Part shown: in pieces, positions 60,558-64,000 of the stretch
How positions within the stretch are numbered: position 1 is the stretch's first letter
Layout: every line of letters begins with the position of its first letter
Assembly: GCF_007859915.1 (NCBI RefSeq)
Contig: NZ_SJPM01000004.1
Span: 124,001 to 188,000, forward strand
Direction: 5' to 3'
Length of the DNA stretch: 64,000 nucleotides
Origin: Neorhodopirellula pilleata
GTDB lineage: Bacteria > Planctomycetota > Planctomycetia > Pirellulales > Pirellulaceae
Notes under the pieces: model-generated
Database searches by the model: none
What the model saw: the letters and a program-made list of their open reading frames with translations, nothing else
What the model was told of the DNA's origin: nothing
Program-made: the position numbers and the translations under genes

Positions 60558-63500
60558 TTAGACCGATGCCGTTTCAGACGCGCGCCTGATATCCGGGTCA
60601 ATCGGTTCATGGGGTTCAAGACGATGACCGTCATCGTCATCACCTGCATCAGCATCACTGCGCAGTTTTTCCATCGGCGTGTTGAACACGACGTAGAGCA
60701 CTCGAAGCACGAGCAAACTCATCACCATCGCGCTGCACACGCCGCCAATGACCACCGTTGCCAGTGGTCGTTGCACTTCGGCGCCCATCCCGGTGCTGAA
60801 TGCCATCGGGACGAATCCAAGGCTCGCCACGAGCGTCGTCATCAAGATTGGACGCAATCGTGTCATCGCGGCCTCTTCGACCGCTTCGTCAAGTGATCGC
60901 CCTTTTCGTCGCAGTTGCCGAATCGTTGACACAAGCAGCATGTCATCGAGCACCGCGACTCCGGACAATGCGATGAATCCAACCGCTGCCGAAATCGAAA
61001 ACGGCATGTCGCGAATCCACAACGCCAGAATCCCGCCAATCCACGCGAATGGAACGCCTGTAAAGACTCGGAACGAGTCAACCCAGTTGCGATAGGTCAT
61101 GTAAAGCAGCGAGAGAATCATTAGGAGTGCAATTGGCACCACGATCATCAGGCGGGTTTGAGCACGCTGTAGATTCTCGAATTGCCCACCCCATTCGATG
61201 CGGTAGCGTCCGGCGGGCAATTGCACCTTTTCAGCAACCACACGTTGAGCTTCGGCAACAAAGCTGCCCAAGTCGCGACCACGGACATTCGATTCAATTG
61301 TGATCCGTCGTTGATACCAATCTCGCTTGATCGTGTTCCAACCTTCCACGGTTTCGATCGTGGCCAGTCGGGAGAGCGGGATACGTTCGCCAGATGGCGT
61401 GGCAACCAAGATTTGCTTGATGGCCTCCGGATTAGCGCGAGCTTCTTCAGGCAGTCGGATGATCAGTGGAAACCGCAATTGGCCTTCGTAGACTTCGCCG
61501 ACGTTATGCGTGCCCAAAGAGCGGACAAGATTCATGACCGTGCTGGCGGGGACTCCGTAGCGAGCGATCTGGTCTTGGTTGATGCGAATTTGCAGAACCG
61601 GCTGACCAGAAACCTGTTCGACTTTCACGTCTTCCGAACCGGGAATCGAGTTGAGTGCCCGCTCAATTTCTTCGGCTTTCTCTACCATCACATCCAAGTC
61701 ATCGCCGTAAAGAATCGCGGCGACATCCGAGCGTACACCCGAGATCATTTCGTTCATTCGCATTTCAATCGGCTGCGACATCGCCAATCGCGGACCGGGT
61801 AGATCACGCAGCTCTTCCTGCACCTTGATCACCAATTCATCCTGCGTTTCGGCGCGCGTCCATTTCTCACGTGGATGCAGCGTCAGAAACAAGTCGGTCA
61901 ACTCCGTACCCATTGGGTCGGTCGCCACCTCCGCCGTTCCGATGCGACTCCAGACCTGTGCGACTTCATCCGGAAACTTTTCCAGAATGACCTGTTCCAT
62001 TTTCGTGTTGTAACGCATGGATTCTTCCAGCGTCGTCCCCGCGAGTCGCACCACGTTGATTGTGATAGCACCTTCAGAAAGTCGTGGGACGAACTCGCTG
62101 CCGAGATTCGGAGCGACGAGGCCAAACACGGTTACGAGTAACAACAGGGCCGATCCGATAATGAACGTCTTGTGGTGCATCGTGAACCGCAATACCGGCG
62201 CGTAGAGGCGTTTTAACACGCGAATCAGTAGCGGCTCGGTTTCCTTGATGTTCTTGGGAAGGAACAGACTCGCCAACACGGGCATCAGTGTCAGTGAAAG
62301 AACCATCGACCCGGCAAGAGCCATAATCACGGTCATTGCCATCGGTCGGAACAGCTTGCCTTCGATGCCTTCAAGCGTCAGGATCGGCAAGTAGACGATC
62401 ATGATGATCAGTTCGCCAAACATGGTCGGCTTGCGAACCTCAACCGCCGCATCGCGAATGATCTGCAAGCGACTGCGACCGTCCGACTTGTGCGTCAAGC
62501 AACGAACGCAGTTCTCGATCATCACGACTGAACTATCTACGACCAATCCGAAGTCGATGGCACCGAGGCTAAGCAAGCTGGCAGCAATGCCGAACTTCAG
62601 CATTCCTGAGAACGCGAACAGCATCGACAGCGGAATTGCGAGCGCCACAATGATTCCTGCTCGCAGATTTCCCAGGAAAATGAACAACACTGCAACGACC
62701 AGCAAACCGCCCTCGAACAGATTCTTCTGAACCGTGTGAATGACATGATCAATTAGCTCGGTACGGTCATAGACCGTTTGAATCTTGACGCCAGCAGGGA
62801 GTGATTCCTGAATACCTTCGATCTTTTCTTTGATGGCCCAAGTGACGTCGTGGCTGTTTTCGCCCATCAGCATGAAGCCCAACCCCAACACCGCTTCACC
62901 GCGACCGTTTGCCGTGACCGCGCCCCGCCGAATCTCATGCCCAATCATCACATCGGCGACGTCGCGAATGCGAACTGGCACGCCATCCTTGGAAGTGATG
63001 ACGATGTCTTCGATCTCCTTGATATTGACCGTTCGGCCAATTCCATGCACCAGCAGCATTTCGCTGCCGTCAGTGACCGTACCGCCGCCGACATTCTCGT
63101 TGTTCGTTTCAATTGCATCAGATACCTGCTCGAAGGTCAGGCCGTACTTGAACAGCCCTTCGGGATCGAGACGAATCTGATATTGCTTCTCGTACCCGCC
63201 CCAACTGTTCACTTCGGCCACACCTCGAACCGATCGCAACTGTGGCTTGACCACCCAGTCGTGAATCGTTCGCAACTCGGTCATGCGTTTAATACGCTCG
63301 GCCTGAGAGGCTTCCGAGAAGTCAACACCGTCGTAAACCAGAACGTAGTGAAAGACTTCGCCCAAACCGGTCGAGACCGGACCCATCTGCGGTCGGCTGA
63401 TACCGTCGGGTAGCTCGACTGTGGATAACCGTTCGTTAATCAACTGACGAGCAAAATAGATGTCGATGCCATCATCAAAAATGACCACGACCTGTGACAG

Positions 63501-63767
63501 ACCGAACTTGGAGATCGAACGCAATTCGTGGAGTCCCGGCAATCCGCTGATTGCCTGCTCGACGGGAAAGGTGATCTGCCGTTCGATTTCTTCAGACGCC
63601 AGCGACGGGGCGACCGTGTTGATCTGAATTTGAACCGGTGTGGTGTCCGGGAATGCGTCGATATCGAGCTGTTGGAGTGAGAACACGCCTACAACCGCGA
63701 ACAACGCCGCCGTTAGTATCACGAGCGCACGATGGCGCAGTGATACGTCGATTAGCCAATTTAGCAT
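60558..63767 (-). CDS. czcA: CzcA-type heavy-metal efflux RND transporter permease (third system)
   Basis: 1069 residues; AAGGAG precedes the ATG. TM4 reads GAIDFGLVVDSSVVMIEN near residues 398-416, with the DFG-x3-D of the HME1 (CzcA) group that exports divalent Zn, Co or Cd. Other RND landmarks: DAFPDTTPVQIQINTVAP and ERQITFPVEQAISGLPGL. Together with the adaptor fragment at 63780 it forms a Czc-like system, complementary to the Cu/Ag-type pump at 8495. Confidence 0.93.
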   Translation of the reverse strand: MLNWLIDVSLRHRALVILTAALFAVVGVFSLQQLDIDAFPDTTPVQIQINTVAPSLASEEIERQITFPVEQAISGLPGLHELRSISKFGLSQVVVIFDDGIDIYFARQLINERLSTVELPDGISRPQMGPVSTGLGEVFHYVLVYDGVDFSEASQAERIKRMTELRTIHDWVVKPQLRSVRGVAEVNSWGGYEKQYQIRLDPEGLFKYGLTFEQVSDAIETNNENVGGGTVTDGSEMLLVHGIGRTVNIKEIEDIVITSKDGVPVRIRDVADVMIGHEIRRGAVTANGRGEAVLGLGFMLMGENSHDVTWAIKEKIEGIQESLPAGVKIQTVYDRTELIDHVIHTVQKNLFEGGLLVVAVLFIFLGNLRAGIIVALAIPLSMLFAFSGMLKFGIAASLLSLGAIDFGLVVDSSVVMIENCVRCLTHKSDGRSRLQIIRDAAVEVRKPTMFGELIIMIVYLPILTLEGIEGKLFRPMAMTVIMALAGSMVLSLTLMPVLASLFLPKNIKETEPLLIRVLKRLYAPVLRFTMHHKTFIIGSALLLLVTVFGLVAPNLGSEFVPRLSEGAITINVVRLAGTTLEESMRYNTKMEQVILEKFPDEVAQVWSRIGTAEVATDPMGTELTDLFLTLHPREKWTRAETQDELVIKVQEELRDLPGPRLAMSQPIEMRMNEMISGVRSDVAAILYGDDLDVMVEKAEEIERALNSIPGSEDVKVEQVSGQPVLQIRINQDQIARYGVPASTVMNLVRSLGTHNVGEVYEGQLRFPLIIRLPEEARANPEAIKQILVATPSGERIPLSRLATIETVEGWNTIKRDWYQRRITIESNVRGRDLGSFVAEAQRVVAEKVQLPAGRYRIEWGGQFENLQRAQTRLMIVVPIALLMILSLLYMTYRNWVDSFRVFTGVPFAWIGGILALWIRDMPFSISAAVGFIALSGVAVLDDMLLVSTIRQLRRKGRSLDEAVEEAAMTRLRPILMTTLVASLGFVPMAFSTGMGAEVQRPLATVVIGGVCSAMVMSLLVLRVLYVVFNTPMEKLRSDADAGDDDDGHRLEPHEPIDPDIRRASETASV

Positions 63768-63779
63768 CCGTGCTCTCCT

Positions 63780-64000
63780 TTATTCTGCGACGCAGTCGCA
63801 GCCTGCACCAAGATTGTTTTTTAGTAACTGCGCTCGCAGCACGTCACTGCCCGCTGCGGCGATCACTTCACCGGGAAGCACACCAGAAATGACTTCCGTG
63901 AATTCTCCGTTCGTTGCACCCAAGCGTACCGAACGGACGTGAAAGACTTTGAAGCTGTCGGGACTGTCGAAGTAATGCTTGTCACGCACGAAAACAACTT
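63780..64000 (-). CDS. RND efflux periplasmic adaptor, C-terminal end (start outside window)
   Basis: About 73 residues open to the right edge. KVFHVRSVRLGATNGEFTE and SGVLPGEVIAAAGSDVLRAQ are the closing beta strands of a CzcB/CusB-like adaptor. It ends LLKNNLGAGCDCVAE, a CxC tail that may bind metal. Stop is 12 bases before the pump start, the usual adaptor-pump order. Confidence 0.85.
   Translation of the reverse strand, partial: VVFVRDKHYFDSPDSFKVFHVRSVRLGATNGEFTEVISGVLPGEVIAAAGSDVLRAQLLKNNLGAGCDCVAE

Overview
The window reads as a Planctomycetes chromosome segment, most likely from a Pirellulaceae/Rhodopirellula-type organism. This is inferred from the gene style: RND adaptors with embedded heavy-metal-binding (HMBD) motifs, many small secreted Cys- or His-rich proteins, a non-RD Ser/Thr kinase, and a transposase remnant of the IS200-like REP-associated type. 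No rRNA or tRNA was found, so the assignment is not proven. Nearly all of the window is accessory: a heavy-metal resistance island wrapped around a nitric-oxide detoxification cluster.

Layout. 1-4.6 kb: end of a TolC-like gene, a four-helix-bundle gene between inverted repeats, a Tat-exported multicopper oxidase, a CsoR-type copper sensor, a two-TM ion channel and two small Cys-rich exported proteins, one with three near-identical Cys units. 4.7-8.4 kb: SpoIIE/PP2C phosphatase, GNAT acetyltransferase, small lipoprotein and an exported protein with three CPV...CCxGC units. 8.5-17.5 kb: a Cu/Ag-type RND pump (cusA, cusB) with a second four-helix-bundle gene wedged between adaptor and pump genes, then a Cys-rich exported protein and a divergent TolC lipoprotein. 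17.5-20.3 kb: an orphan protein with a possible PD-(D/E)XK nuclease core, a membrane-anchored protein and an ECF sigma factor. 20.3-28.2 kb: a candidate CsoR box, a DUF305 protein, a P1B-4-type ATPase, BON and ICMT-like proteins, a MacB-like ABC exporter, a thioredoxin-fold protein and a His-rich lipoprotein. 28.3-35.1 kb: a protein made of a duplicated Trp/Cys domain, a second RND pump and adaptor, and His-rich exported proteins. 35.2-38.5 kb: a Ser/Thr kinase followed by a decayed stretch (TPR fragment, internally deleted REP-associated transposase, 5'-truncated ferredoxin).

38.6-52.0 kb is the nitrosative-stress cluster: HPP membrane protein, Rrf2 (NsrR-like) regulator divergent from flavohaemoglobin hmp, quinol-type NO reductase, two Ric/ScdA Fe-S repair proteins, methyltransferase, GYD protein, two cupins, PQQ-type propeller, a cytochrome P450 whose I-helix recalls the NO reductase P450nor, an orphan SdhB-like Fe-S protein and a DUF454 protein. 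Many neighbours overlap by 4 bases (ATGA), which suggests one co-translated unit. A similar palindrome lies in two divergent promoters (40340 and 50685).

52.1-64.0 kb: another TolC lipoprotein, three His-rich low-complexity exported proteins, a Zn/Cd-type P1B-2 ATPase with a CDF-like transporter and lipoprotein thioredoxin, a periplasmic CxxC (HMA-like) protein, and a third, Czc-type RND system (small lipoprotein, pump, end of adaptor) closed by a clear rho-independent terminator.

The strongest structure not explained by gene content is a set of short palindromic repeats. A GGGAGT-rich family sits between genes and in frame inside genes. A TTGGTAGAA family has two copies, one of which encodes the signal-peptide core of an exported propeller protein. 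Both four-helix-bundle genes lie between inverted copies of such repeats.
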